Below are positions 44,582-56,483 of a stretch of DNA of 64,000 bases, piece by piece. Numbering within the stretch: the first letter of the stretch is position 1; the number at the start of each line of letters is the position of its first letter. The stretch lies in NCBI GenBank assembly GCA_029260265.1, contig JAJDDO010000019.1, forward strand, positions 310,001-374,000, read 5' to 3'. Source of the DNA: Phycisphaerales bacterium. Lineage in GTDB: Bacteria > Planctomycetota > Phycisphaerae > Phycisphaerales > UBA1924. The notes under the pieces are model-generated. The model was not told the DNA's origin. It did not search any database and saw only the letters and a program-made list of their open reading frames with translations. The position numbers and the translations under genes were made by a program.

Positions 44582-45088
44582 ATGAAAACTGCTGCATCAC
44601 TTATTGCTGTCCTCGGCCTCGCTACCGCTGCTAACGCTGGCGGAAGCCTCTCGGCTCTGTCACTCGGTACCCTCAGCGCCGGCGGTGCTGTTTCGGGTTC
44701 AACCATCGGTGCTACCGATGACCTCGCTGGCGCTGACGGCTTCGTCCTCGGCGGCACATGGACCGGCGGCGACGATGTTTGGTCGCTCGACTGGGCCGGC
44801 GGCGACATGACCGCATCATTGGCATTCACCACCGCTACTGGTGACATCGACCTCTACGTCTGGGGCGATGACGGCGCAACCGTCCTCCTCGGCGCATCCG
44901 AAGGCACCGGCGACCTCGAAGAAGTTGAGCTTCTCGGCCTCGCTGCTGGCAAGTACTTCATCATGATCGACGGCTGGTTGGGCGACGAGAACGATTACGA
45001 TCTCTCGATCAGCGGCATCCCTTCACCTGCTTCGGCAGCACTGCTCGGCCTCGGTGGCCTCGTTGCTACCCGTCGTCGTCGTGCATAA
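44582..45088 (+). CDS. Small exported PPC-like protein with PEP-CTERM-like tail, copy 2
   Basis: 168 residues, same length and layout as copy 1: signal peptide, PPC-like sandwich, PSPASAALLGLGG tail with four Arg. The differences cluster in three surface-like stretches (about residues 28-36, 75-86 and 110-116); signal peptide and tail are identical. Codon choice is the same (many GCC, GGC, CTC codons, typical of strongly expressed genes). The ribosome site is AAAGAGAGAT, seven bases before the ATG. Own terminator follows. The identical tails and diverged loops suggest selection on the exposed face or recent duplication with uneven conversion. Confidence 0.85.
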   Translation: MKTAASLIAVLGLATAANAGGSLSALSLGTLSAGGAVSGSTIGATDDLAGADGFVLGGTWTGGDDVWSLDWAGGDMTASLAFTTATGDIDLYVWGDDGATVLLGASEGTGDLEEVELLGLAAGKYFIMIDGWLGDENDYDLSISGIPSPASAALLGLGGLVATRRRRA

Positions 45089-45145
45089 TCAAGCCCCGGC
45101 TTGAACAAGCACTCCGATACGGAGTACCGATTCGCAAGAATCAAC

Positions 45146-45181
45146 ACGCAGCACCCTTTCGAGGGTGCTGCGTTCTTTTTT
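45146..45181 (+). terminator. Rho-independent terminator of PPC-like copy 2
   Basis: Perfect 12-bp stem (ACGCAGCACCCT at 45146-45157, AGGGTGCTGCGT at 45162-45173) closed by a TTCG tetraloop, then TCTTTTTT. Confidence 0.92.
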
Positions 45182-45211
45182 GAGACCCACCAACACCGTC
45201 CAGTGACCACA

Positions 45212-45240
45212 CGAAAAAGCCCCGCACGAATGCGGGGCTT
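45212..45240 (-). terminator. Rho-independent terminator of clpC
   Basis: Perfect 10-bp stem (45217-45226 with 45231-45240), tetraloop CGAA (TTCG on the minus strand), followed on the minus strand by a T run. It lies 23 bases after the clpC stop codon and back-to-back with the terminator of the convergent PPC-like gene. Confidence 0.88.
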
Positions 45241-45263
45241 GCTTGTTTCTCAATTCTTTCCGA

Positions 45264-47822
<2,559 letters not shown>

Positions 47823-48177
47823 AATACTCTCCGCAGCCGGATCCGTATCCGGTCTGCCAATGGACGCCGAGGCGTCGTGAATCCTGCCTACCCACCTGTG
47901 TTCTCCATAAACAACAAGCGGACCCAGCAATTTGTTCGCAAAAGCACACCGTTCGGATCTGCGGAGCTCCCCGCGTGGACGCCCGATGCGCTCTCTGCTC
48001 TCTCTATCGGCTGCATCGGGTGTGCCAGTTGGGTCTGAGCCCAAAAGTCCCGCACAATCCATGAAAACACACCCACACAAGGATTTACGATCCAAATCCC
48101 CGCCAAGATTACGGGCGATGAGCCCGGCTTGTGTCATTCTGGCAGCGGAGAATATCGGCAGCGAGAAATCTGAAAGA
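47823..48177. other. 355-bp gap upstream of clpC
   Basis: Leader and promoter region of clpC, since the upstream gene runs in the same direction. It holds an inverted repeat CCCGATGC (47982-47989) with GCATCGGG (48013-48020), loop 23. No CtsR-type heptad repeat or CIRCE element is seen. The reading frame of clpC is open through it but lacks protein character. Confidence 0.5.
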
Positions 48178-49455
48178 TTATCCAGAAACGATCTCGATCG
48201 CGATGATTGCCTCGGCAACCTGGTCACTCACCAGGTCCCGCATCAGAACTTTGAGGGTATATTTCCCCACGCTGAGATTCGCGGGCAGGGTGATCTGATT
48301 GATGAGGTAATAGTCTCGCAGCCGATTCCGGCTGGTTGTGTTATCGGTCTCTGCTGCTCGGTTCCAGATATTCAGATCATCCGCGACATGGTACAGCTCA
48401 AGCCTCTGGGTGAGTTCAACGCCAAACCGGGGCAGCCCGTCGGTGCCCGTGGTCTCTCGCTGAGCGAACCGCTCGACCTCAGCGTACACAATCGCTCGCT
48501 GGGCACGCCCGGCGACAAAGGTATTCGTCGGAAAAGGCTCAAACTGCCCATACCCAGAAACCCGGGTGCAGAGCTGAACATTCGAGATCTTCAGCCCCGC
48601 CTGCGCGTTCAGATCCCGCTGAACACGCTCGAGCATCCCCGCGATCTCGCTCGGGCTGGCGATTGTCGTGGATCCTGATCCCGAATCAGTCGCCATCGAA
48701 CGGAGCAATTGCCCGACCGCTTCGAGCGACGCCTGCTCGGCCTCAGATAGCAGCCCCTGATCAAACAACGCATCGAGCGTATCAGGGCGAATGGTTTCGA
48801 GCCCCGCAAGCGCAATCGCCGAGGCGCCCGGGTCGTCCTCTGATTGCGCAAGCTCGGTCAGCACCGTGATGAGCTCGTCAACAAGCTGCTCCTTGCGGGT
48901 GAGCGGGCTGATCTCCACCTGCTCAACCACCACCTCCGTGCCCGGCTCGGATTGCGGATCCGGATCCGCTTCAGCGGCTTCGACGGGCTCCAGATCGGTT
49001 TCCGATTCAACCGGCGAATCGGCGGCCGCGTCCGCCAGCGAAATTCGCACCGCAGACCCGTCATCCGGATCATCCGTGGTGGTGATGGCGCTTTGAGTTG
49101 GCTCGCCGATGCGTTCAACAACCGGATCGGGATCAGCAATCGCAACCGGATCGGCGCCCGCCGGCTCCGTCTGGTCGGCCGCATCGGCAAAGTATTCATT
49201 GAGCAGGTTTGCAGACTCGATAACCTGCTGGCGTGTGGCATCGAATGGGTCTTCGTCAGGCTTCTCGCCGATGGTCACCGGGGTCGAATCATTCGCCAGC
49301 TCATTGAGCCCGGTGTTCACGCCCTTCTCCTTCGGCGTCGAACGATTCCTGCGGAGTCGCTCGCCGCACCCGATATTGGGCAAGAGCAGCCCGCACACCA
49401 CAACGACGACGGCGGCGGCCTGTAGACTGGTGATTGATCTGGTCATCTGAATCAT
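48178..49455 (-). CDS. Putative lipoprotein, unknown function
   Basis: 425 residues. Lipoprotein signal: hydrophobic AAAVVVVVCGLLLPNIGC, with Cys in the IGC lipobox-like end. Then a disordered, Asp, Glu, Pro and Ala rich region of about 120 residues (DPDPVVERIGEP, AAEADPDPQSEPG). From about residue 150 a helical part (RKEQLVDELITVLTELAQSE), then from about 265 a beta domain with VQLCTRVSGYGQFEPFPTNT, which resembles a planctomycete-specific C-terminal domain I cannot name. The ATG at 49455 has AGGAGG six bases upstream, which decides the start. Found 69 bases downstream of holA on the same strand. Function unknown. Confidence 0.78.
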   Translation of the reverse strand: MIQMTRSITSLQAAAVVVVVCGLLLPNIGCGERLRRNRSTPKEKGVNTGLNELANDSTPVTIGEKPDEDPFDATRQQVIESANLLNEYFADAADQTEPAGADPVAIADPDPVVERIGEPTQSAITTTDDPDDGSAVRISLADAAADSPVESETDLEPVEAAEADPDPQSEPGTEVVVEQVEISPLTRKEQLVDELITVLTELAQSEDDPGASAIALAGLETIRPDTLDALFDQGLLSEAEQASLEAVGQLLRSMATDSGSGSTTIASPSEIAGMLERVQRDLNAQAGLKISNVQLCTRVSGYGQFEPFPTNTFVAGRAQRAIVYAEVERFAQRETTGTDGLPRFGVELTQRLELYHVADDLNIWNRAAETDNTTSRNRLRDYYLINQITLPANLSVGKYTLKVLMRDLVSDQVAEAIIAIEIVSG

Positions 49456-49524
49456 GCTGAGCCTCCTGCTCCTTGATCCCTGTTTCGCAAGCACAGGATA
49501 CCACGCAATGGGCGACGGTGCAGT

Positions 49525-50529
49525 CTAGTGGCCCCGCAGCGCAGCGGTATAGGCCACCGCAAGCCTCTCAAGCCTCTGCACCGGGTCCGCGCCCGAAGAT
49601 TTCATCGACCGATCGGCATCAATGCATTCATCAAACAGCACCCGGGCACGCGCCGGGCCAATGGCACGCGCCGCATGCAGGATCGGGTCACGGCTCGCGC
49701 CCCAAAGCTTCATCTCTTTGGCGAGCGTCTGGGTCGCCACCCCCTGCTTCATGCCCTCCGCGATCCCCAAGATCTTTCGAGCCAGATCAGCACACGCGAA
49801 CGAGACGGGCACATGGGAACCTCGCGGGCCGTTGGATAAGATGAGCCTCAGCTCTTGAAGAATCCGCTCGGTGTTGCCACAGAGCAAGAATGATTGGATC
49901 GCCCACGCGTCTTCTTCGCGCGTCAGCCCGACGAGCTGCCCGACCAACGCCGAGTTGATCGGGTTCCCCTCACCAGCAGAGATCGCGAGTTTGCCTAGTT
50001 CTGTATCGATCCGTCCGAGGTCGGTGCCGAGGCGTTCGACGAGCAAGGCCGCAGCCTTGGGCTCGATACTGGATTTGTGATGCTTCATTGTCCGCGCCTG
50101 GATCCAACGCGTCGCGGTGGGTTCATCAACCGCATCGCACTTGGTGATGATGCCGACCGAGTTGATCGCCTTATCAAGATTGCCCTTGGTCCACTTTGGG
50201 CCGCGGAGGACGAGGGTTGCTTGCTCACATGGAGCACCGGCGTAGCGTTCGAGCAGCGGACGGGTTTCCGCGTTTACAAACTGGTCCGCATCGTCCACAA
50301 CAATCAGCTTGTGAGAAGCCATCAGCCCGAAAGATCGGCATTCATCAAGGACTTCGGCGGCGCTGACGGTCGAGCCATCAAAGGTGAAGGTGTCAAACTC
50401 GCCAAACTTGTCCGCCAGTGACTGGCGGAGCATCGAGGTGTATTGCGAACGCAGGAACAGCTCTTTGCCGACAATGGCAATAACCCGATCGTCACCGGTG
50501 GGGGCCCTGGATGCGGCTTTGCTCGCCAT
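49525..50529 (-). CDS. holA: DNA polymerase III delta subunit
   Basis: 334 residues; the clamp-loader wrench that opens DnaN. The N-terminal RecA-like domain has VIAIVGKELFLRSQYTSML and LMASHKLIVVDDADQFV, with no working Walker A as expected for delta. The sequence then shows KPKW-like LVLRGPKWTKGNLDKAI, the lid domain, and the C-terminal collar helices SALVGQLVGLTREEDAWAIQ and LARKILGIAEGMKQGVATQT. Identity to E. coli HolA is low, but domain order and length fit. The start at 50529 (MASKAASR) is chosen; the frame reaching 50694 runs into the divergent kinase gene. Confidence 0.82.
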   Translation of the reverse strand: MASKAASRAPTGDDRVIAIVGKELFLRSQYTSMLRQSLADKFGEFDTFTFDGSTVSAAEVLDECRSFGLMASHKLIVVDDADQFVNAETRPLLERYAGAPCEQATLVLRGPKWTKGNLDKAINSVGIITKCDAVDEPTATRWIQARTMKHHKSSIEPKAAALLVERLGTDLGRIDTELGKLAISAGEGNPINSALVGQLVGLTREEDAWAIQSFLLCGNTERILQELRLILSNGPRGSHVPVSFACADLARKILGIAEGMKQGVATQTLAKEMKLWGASRDPILHAARAIGPARARVLFDECIDADRSMKSSGADPVQRLERLAVAYTAALRGH

Positions 50530-50622
50530 AACACACAAGGATAGGGGCCCAACAGGATCCATCCATCCGGGCGTACGAACAAGAATAGAATAGGTGGGAT
50601 TGTCTGCCAGGGGATATATGAA

Positions 50623-52341
50623 ATGCTTGTTCTGCGAGTAATAGAAGGCCCGGACGAGGGCACCGAGTTCCGGCTTCCGGTCGACGAGCCTCAACTGATC
50701 GGGCGATCGAGCGAAGCCCTTGAGATCACCGACAACACGGTATCACGCCGACATTCAGAACTGACCCCAGACACCGGGCAATGGTTTATCCGTGATCTGC
50801 AATCGCAGAATGGGACCATCGTCAACGGCGTGGCGATCAAGGACCGCATCCGGCTCGAAGATGGCGATCAGATCCGAGTCGGCTCCACCGTGTTCCTCTT
50901 CGGCAGCGACGAAGAAAAAATCAAAGCCCGCTCAGCCGTCCAGGTGACGACCGACTTTGATCTGGGCACCGAGATCGAAGCGCGGATCCAGTCCAACGAA
51001 GACTCATTCATGGGGACCGGGCTTGACCCGAGCGAGGCCGCGATCGAGCACCTGCGTGTGATCTACACGCTGACCGAGCTGACCGCCCAGATCATGAACA
51101 AGCGCGATCTGCTCGATGAAGTCATGAACTTGGTGTTTTCCGAGTTCCGCCCCGAGCGTGGGGTGGTGATGATCCCGGGCGCAACCGAAGACGCCCCGCT
51201 CGTGCCCGGGGTGATCCGCTACGAGCACCCGCCTCAGACGGAAGAGGACGCCAAGATCCGTGTGTCGAGGACCATCTTGTCCGCCGCGATGCAGGGCGAA
51301 GGCGTGCTGAGCACCAACGCGATGAGCGATCCAAGATTCGAAGCCGGGGATTCGGTGCAGCAGTACCAGATCCGCAGCGCGCTGTGCGCCCCGATCATCT
51401 TTGGCGATCAGGCATTTGGCGCAATCTACATCGACAGCTCGACCGTTCACAACGCATTCACGCGTGATCAACTCGCGTTGCTCAACGCCATCGGTCAGCA
51501 CACCGGGCTCGCGATGGCCAACGCGGACGAGCACCTCAAGCGGGTGAACTCCGAACGGATGGCCGCAATCGGTGAGACCGTTGCGTCTCTCTCGCATTCG
51601 ATCAAAAACATCCTGCAGGGGCTGCGAGGCGGCGCAGATGTGGTCGAGATCGGGATGAAAAAGAACGACCTCTCGATCGCACGCAACGGGTGGGGGATAC
51701 TGCGACGCAACCTTGATCGGATCGTCGGGCTGACCATGAACATGCTCGCGTTCGGGCGCAAGCTTCAGCTCGAGCTCGAACTGACCGCGGTCAACAAAAT
51801 CGCAGATGACTGTGCAGAACTGCTCGCAAAGCAAGCCGCGGAAAAAGGCGTTGCCCTCATCGTGGACTCGGACCCAGAGATGCCGCCCATCGCGGTCGAT
51901 TCCGGGCTGATTCACCAGGCGATGATGAATCTGATCGCCAACGCGATCGACGCGGTCGAGGTCGGCGACGGGGTGGTGACGGTGCGGGTGGTGTTCCATG
52001 AGTCTAAGCCCGATCTCAACAAGCCCGGCTCGATGACACGCCCGTTCATTGAGATCGGCGTGATCGACAACGGCCCGGGCGTGGAGCCCGACAAACTCGG
52101 ATGGATCTTTGTGCCATTCAACACAACCAAAGGCCTCAAAGGAACCGGGCTCGGGCTCGCGGTAACCAAGCGGATTATTGACGAACACCACGGCGCCATC
52201 CGTGTTGATTCGCCGCCAGGCAAGGGCGCAACCTTCCGCGTGCTCTTGCCCGCCGATCTCGATGTCCAACTCGATCCGTCCGCGACCACCAACAAGCAGG
52301 GCGATAACTCAGAGAGCATCGGGCTGCGGATCGGTTTGTGA
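50623..52341 (+). CDS. FHA-GAF sensor histidine kinase
   Basis: 572 residues, no membrane span, so a cytoplasmic sensor. Residues 1-95 are an FHA domain that binds phosphothreonine peptides (LIGRSS, SRRHSEL, LQSQNGTIVNG). Residues about 140-305 are a GAF domain. The H-box is ERMAAIGETVASLSHSIKNI with H325. The ATPase domain has the N-box NLIANAIDAVEVG, the G1 box DNGPGVEPDK, and G2 KGTGLGLAVTKRIIDEHHG. No receiver is fused. Architecture is like NtrB-class kinases fed by Ser/Thr kinase signalling. It is coupled to dinB by ATGA overlap and divergent from holA by 93 bases, which is unusual and hints at damage-linked control. Confidence 0.93.
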   Translation: MLVLRVIEGPDEGTEFRLPVDEPQLIGRSSEALEITDNTVSRRHSELTPDTGQWFIRDLQSQNGTIVNGVAIKDRIRLEDGDQIRVGSTVFLFGSDEEKIKARSAVQVTTDFDLGTEIEARIQSNEDSFMGTGLDPSEAAIEHLRVIYTLTELTAQIMNKRDLLDEVMNLVFSEFRPERGVVMIPGATEDAPLVPGVIRYEHPPQTEEDAKIRVSRTILSAAMQGEGVLSTNAMSDPRFEAGDSVQQYQIRSALCAPIIFGDQAFGAIYIDSSTVHNAFTRDQLALLNAIGQHTGLAMANADEHLKRVNSERMAAIGETVASLSHSIKNILQGLRGGADVVEIGMKKNDLSIARNGWGILRRNLDRIVGLTMNMLAFGRKLQLELELTAVNKIADDCAELLAKQAAEKGVALIVDSDPEMPPIAVDSGLIHQAMMNLIANAIDAVEVGDGVVTVRVVFHESKPDLNKPGSMTRPFIEIGVIDNGPGVEPDKLGWIFVPFNTTKGLKGTGLGLAVTKRIIDEHHGAIRVDSPPGKGATFRVLLPADLDVQLDPSATTNKQGDNSESIGLRIGL

Positions 52342-53570
52342 TGAGCCCGCAAGATCGCACGATCCTTCATGTCGATATGGACGCGTTCTTCGCCTCCATC
52401 GAGCAGCGCGACCATCCGGAGCTTCGCGGAAAACCGGTGCTGGTCGGAGGCGACGGCCCGCGAGGTGTGGTGGCCGCAGCGAGCTATGAAGCAAGGGCGT
52501 TTGGTTGCCACAGCGCGATGCCGAGTGCGATCGCCAAGCGCCTGTGCCCCCAAGCGATCTTCGTATCAGGATCACACAAGCGGTACCGAGAAGTATCGAA
52601 GGGCGTCTTTCTGATCCTGGAGCGTTTCACGCCCATGGTCCAGCCGATCTCGATTGATGAAGCGTTCATGGATGTCACAGGAACGGAAGGGTTGTTTGAA
52701 TCGCCGAGCGATATCGCCGTGCAGATCCGATCGATGGTGCTCAATGAGATCAACCTGACATGCTCGGTCGGCGTTGCGCCCAACAAGTTTCTCGCCAAGC
52801 TTGGCTCAGAAATCAACAAGCCCGACGGGATGATGGTGATCGAGCGTTCACGCATCCATGAAATCCTCGACCCGATGCCAGCCAGCGCAATCCCAGGGGT
52901 TGGCCCCGCAACCATGACCACGCTGCACCGGCTGGGCGTGCGCACAATCGGCGATATCCGCAAAGCTCCCATCGAGACCCTCTCAAGCCGGCTCGGTGAT
53001 TATGGGCAGACGCTGCATCGGTACGCAACCGGGATCGATGATCGCCCTGTCCGCGTCGATCGCGGTGCCAAGTCGATCTCCCACGAACAAACATTCCGAG
53101 AAGACCTCACCAATCCCGAGGATGTGCGGTCGATGATCGCGCGCCAGAGCGAGGATGTGGCCTACCGGCTCCGCCGCCAAGCGAAATATGCACGCACGGT
53201 GACAATCAAAATCAGATTCGGAAACTTTGAGACGGTGACCCGTTCGGTGACGCTCGATCGCCCGAGCGATCAGACCGCAGAGATCCATCGTGCATCGCGC
53301 GGGTTGTTCGATGTCTGGGCGCGAGCGTACCGACCGGTGAGGCTGATAGGTGTTGGGGTGTCGCAACTCACCCAACAGCACGACAACCCCGGACTCTTTG
53401 ATCAACAAGAGAGCAATAAGCAACAAATGGTCGACCGGCTCGGCGACAAAATCGCAGAACGCTTCGGCAAAGGCTCGGTGATGCGAGGGTCATCCATGCG
53501 CGCACAGCCCAGGCACGGGCACCACGGACCCGGCTCAGACACCGGAGGGCTCGACGAGCACCAAGGCTGA
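52338..53570 (+). CDS. dinB: DNA polymerase IV (Y-family, DinB)
   Basis: 410 residues, translesion polymerase. Active-site carboxylates D12 (HVDMDAFFASIE), and D/E in SIDEAFMDVTG. The palm and fingers motif YEARAFGCHSAMPSAIAKRL (YxARxxGVxxxM) and the thumb helix-hairpin-helix IPGVGPATMTTLHRLGVRTI are clear. The little finger domain follows (KSISHEQTFREDL). A possible clamp-binding stretch NPGLFDQQ lies near residue 355. The last 50 residues are low complexity, basic and His/Gly rich. Its start overlaps the kinase stop by 4 bases. Confidence 0.96.
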   Translation: MMSPQDRTILHVDMDAFFASIEQRDHPELRGKPVLVGGDGPRGVVAAASYEARAFGCHSAMPSAIAKRLCPQAIFVSGSHKRYREVSKGVFLILERFTPMVQPISIDEAFMDVTGTEGLFESPSDIAVQIRSMVLNEINLTCSVGVAPNKFLAKLGSEINKPDGMMVIERSRIHEILDPMPASAIPGVGPATMTTLHRLGVRTIGDIRKAPIETLSSRLGDYGQTLHRYATGIDDRPVRVDRGAKSISHEQTFREDLTNPEDVRSMIARQSEDVAYRLRRQAKYARTVTIKIRFGNFETVTRSVTLDRPSDQTAEIHRASRGLFDVWARAYRPVRLIGVGVSQLTQQHDNPGLFDQQESNKQQMVDRLGDKIAERFGKGSVMRGSSMRAQPRHGHHGPGSDTGGLDEHQG

Positions 53571-53583
53571 ACCACTCATCAGA

Positions 53584-53934
53584 CTAGATCTTGTATTCGT
53601 ACTGCGGTTCTTCAGCCGTCTCGCCCAGCAAGATCCGCTCGTCGATCGAGCGGATCCGCCGCTCATCCACACCAACCGCTTCCTTCTTCCGCCGGGCCAA
53701 TGGGTACCAGGTCCCCGCGATCATGCACGAACCAAGGATGGTCAGCACGCGACCGGTCGCCGTCGGACCCATCGCCTCAACCGCATTCTTGGCGGTTTGT
53801 TCGATGGTTGAAGACCCGGACTCGCCAGCCACTTCAGACATCCAACGCAGATACGGCGAATGATCACGCATCATGTGGATGCCGACGATCGTGATCGCAA
53901 TCCATACGAATGTTGCAAGCGAACGGATGATCAT
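53584..53934 (-). CDS. Small hypothetical membrane protein
   Basis: 116 residues. Two hydrophobic spans: about 4-22 (RSLATFVWIAITIVGIHM) and 58-78 (GRVLTILGSCMIAGTWYPL). A polar loop of about 35 residues lies between, and a charged tail of 35 after. Not recognised. The ATG at 53934 is preceded by CTGGAG and chosen over 53979. Convergent with dinB (13 bases). No known partner. Confidence 0.65.
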   Translation of the reverse strand: MIIRSLATFVWIAITIVGIHMMRDHSPYLRWMSEVAGESGSSTIEQTAKNAVEAMGPTATGRVLTILGSCMIAGTWYPLARRKKEAVGVDERRIRSIDERILLGETAEEPQYEYKI

Positions 53935-54045
53935 GCAATGCTCCAGAGTGTGTTGCCCACACAGAGTGTCTGATATCACTCGATTACGAGCAACCGAATC
54001 TTCGAATCACCACCGGGCAACACCGTTCTGGCGTGAAACGCGAGG

Positions 54046-56352
54046 CTAGGCAGCGTTGATCGACGGAGTTATCGGATTGATGTGCCGCCGCAGGGTGCTA
54101 ATCATCCGCTCGCGGTTGATCGGTTTCGTGAGAAAATCTGAACAACCGGCAGCGATACATTTCTCGCGGTCGCCGTGCATGGCGTGCGCGGTCAGGGCGA
54201 TGATCGGGGTTTGAACACCAAGCTCGCGAAGATTGGCAACCGTTTTATACCCGTCTTGCACCGGCATCTGCATATCCATCAAGATTACATCAAAGCGGGC
54301 GTCATGCTGAACAAGCTCTTGCGCAACTCTTCCGTTTGACGCAAACTCAACGCTCAGCCCCGCCCTTCGAAGGAAATGGGAGATCAATCGTTGGTTGTCG
54401 ATCCCGTCTTCAACAACAAGAACTCGCCCACACAAATCGGTCCGCGTTGTCTTTGCATGAGACGCAACAAGCGTGCTCGAGATAGAGTGTAGATAGACCG
54501 TTGACTTGTCGACATCGACCGGGAACGAGAACGAGAATGCGCTACCAACTTGTGGAGTGGACTCCGCCGTGATCTCGCCATGCATGAGCCGAGCGATTTT
54601 TTGAGAAATGGTAAGCCCGAGCCCCGTGCCATCGAACGACCTTGCCGGCGAGTTGTCAGCCTGCTCGAACGGTCGAAAGAGCTTGTCCATCGCATCATCC
54701 GGAATCCCGATCCCCGTGTCGCGGACGCAGAAGATCATCGAGCTGTTCTTATGTGCAAGATGCAGCGTGATAGACCCCGTGTCGGTGAACTTGATCGCGT
54801 TGCCAAGAAGATTGATCAAGATCTGACGAAGCCGAAGCTTGTCCACCAAAAGAGTCTCTGGGATAGGCGTGTCGACCCGCACATCGAGATCGAGCCCCTT
54901 CTCCTGCGCTTTGACCTGCAGGCTCTCAATGACTTCGGTGATGATACTGGGCAGCTTGCATTCGCTGAGATGAAGATCAATTTTCCCGGCGTCAATCTTG
55001 GAGAGATCAAGGATGTCGTTGATGACCGCACGAAGATGTTCGCCAGATCGATCAATGCAATCGAGGGAGTGACGCAAGTCGTCCTGCCCGCTGTTATCGT
55101 GGATCTGATCACGGAGCACTTCAGTATAGCCGAGTATGGCGGTCAGCGGCGTGCGGATCTCATGGCTCATATTCGCCAGAAACATAGACTTGGACGAGTT
55201 CGCCGCATTCGCCTGCGCGACCAGAATCTGATGCTGACGCTCCTTACTCCGGAGCGTTTGCGTCATATCAAGCGCGATTCGCCGGGCGTGGATGCCGGTC
55301 CGCGAAGAAACAAAGACCACGGCGGTAAGCACCAGAGCAAAGAATGTCGACGCCAGAGAGACAATCTTTGCACGGGCAAGCTGAGGCTGAACGAAGCCCT
55401 GCCCGCAGCGATGGATGCCGAGCATGAACGGCTGACCGCCAAACTCAAAGTCGACCGCTGCACGGTCGAGATTTTGTTCAATACAATCCGTATAGCTGGT
55501 TTCCGAGTTGTAGAGCACGGCGGAATACCCAGACTCAAACTGAGTGCTGAGCGTGATGTGAAACCCGTGGTAGTCTTCGTCGGCTTCGCTCTCAAAGAAC
55601 GAGTCGAGCTCGAGCGGGCAGGTCACCCACCCTTGGCAGTTTTCAAGGAGCTCGTCCGGGCTCATCCCACGAGGATCTTGAGTGTACAGGGGCATCGCAA
55701 TAAGCAGCCCCCATTGATCTTCCATGCTCGGATGAATTATGAGCGGCTGAGAGATTGCAAAGCTGTTGTTTCGCGCAGCATAGTCAAGGGCGTCCTTGCT
55801 GACGCTCTCTGCAGCGAAATCGAGCCCGAGCGATTGTGTATCGGCAGACTCTGGATAAAAATACTTGACCAGGTAGTGGTCATCCATGTCATCGAACTTG
55901 TTCGCACCAACCGGAAGGCGGATGGCGTAACCCGGCGTGGTTTCTTGGAGTTCCTCGACAATGGAGATTGACGAATCTCGCGGTATCCTCTGAACAAAGC
56001 CAAACCCCGTCACGCCGGGGTACTGCTCGTGAAGCGAGGAAGACTCAAAGAAGGTAACCCACTCGTCGTGAGAGATAGAGTTTGATGCCGCAGCAAACCC
56101 GCGTGCGGTCGTCAATGCCTGCTCGTACTCCCGCAGGTCTTCGATAACCTCTTGCCCGGTGCTCTGCATCATCTGCTGGAGACGACGCTCGGATCTTACA
56201 TCGGCGGCGTGAAACTCCTGGAGAGACACGACCAGCGTCGCACCCATCAACAAACAAAAAACAAGAATCGTCGCCCAGTAGAACCGGATCCGCGCAAACA
56301 GCTTCAAAGAGACCGATTCCCCGCTTGCATGGTTGTTCGTTTCGTTGATCAT
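54046..56352 (-). CDS. CHASE-domain hybrid sensor histidine kinase
   Basis: 768 residues. Span 1 is about 26-46 and span 2 about 330-352. The outer part between them is a CHASE domain: YPGVTGFGFVQRIPRDS, GYAIRLPVG, LVKYFYPES and LGLDFAAE (ligand-binding domain of cytokinin-type receptors). After a coiled linker come HisKA with H397 (NMSHEIRTPLTAILGYTEVL), the ATPase domain (LLGNAIKFTD, DTGIGIP, GTGLGLTISQKIA), then a fused receiver with phospho-acceptor D693 (ILMDMQMPVQDGYK) and K743. No output domain or Hpt is fused, so a separate phosphotransfer protein is expected. The ATG at 56352 gives a short cytoplasmic N-terminus. Confidence 0.95.
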   Translation of the reverse strand: MINETNNHASGESVSLKLFARIRFYWATILVFCLLMGATLVVSLQEFHAADVRSERRLQQMMQSTGQEVIEDLREYEQALTTARGFAAASNSISHDEWVTFFESSSLHEQYPGVTGFGFVQRIPRDSSISIVEELQETTPGYAIRLPVGANKFDDMDDHYLVKYFYPESADTQSLGLDFAAESVSKDALDYAARNNSFAISQPLIIHPSMEDQWGLLIAMPLYTQDPRGMSPDELLENCQGWVTCPLELDSFFESEADEDYHGFHITLSTQFESGYSAVLYNSETSYTDCIEQNLDRAAVDFEFGGQPFMLGIHRCGQGFVQPQLARAKIVSLASTFFALVLTAVVFVSSRTGIHARRIALDMTQTLRSKERQHQILVAQANAANSSKSMFLANMSHEIRTPLTAILGYTEVLRDQIHDNSGQDDLRHSLDCIDRSGEHLRAVINDILDLSKIDAGKIDLHLSECKLPSIITEVIESLQVKAQEKGLDLDVRVDTPIPETLLVDKLRLRQILINLLGNAIKFTDTGSITLHLAHKNSSMIFCVRDTGIGIPDDAMDKLFRPFEQADNSPARSFDGTGLGLTISQKIARLMHGEITAESTPQVGSAFSFSFPVDVDKSTVYLHSISSTLVASHAKTTRTDLCGRVLVVEDGIDNQRLISHFLRRAGLSVEFASNGRVAQELVQHDARFDVILMDMQMPVQDGYKTVANLRELGVQTPIIALTAHAMHGDREKCIAAGCSDFLTKPINRERMISTLRRHINPITPSINAA

Positions 56353-56483
56353 CACTGGCACACCAATCGGCCTGTGGTGCACAGCGACTAAGCGAGGGCC
56401 CAAAATAAGGGAGAAATAGACGGGGAAAGAACAACCCAAACACAAGCGTCCGAGAATATGGCGACCGAAAGGTCCCTATTAGA

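Noticed and set aside
47823..48227. N-terminal extension of ClpC.
   Set aside because: ClpC proteins begin with MFERFT-type sequence, and that ATG has its own ribosome site.
51004..55971. Long antisense open frames across the two histidine kinase genes.
   Set aside because: His, Asp and Arg rich translations with no motif; the opposite strand holds complete kinase domains.
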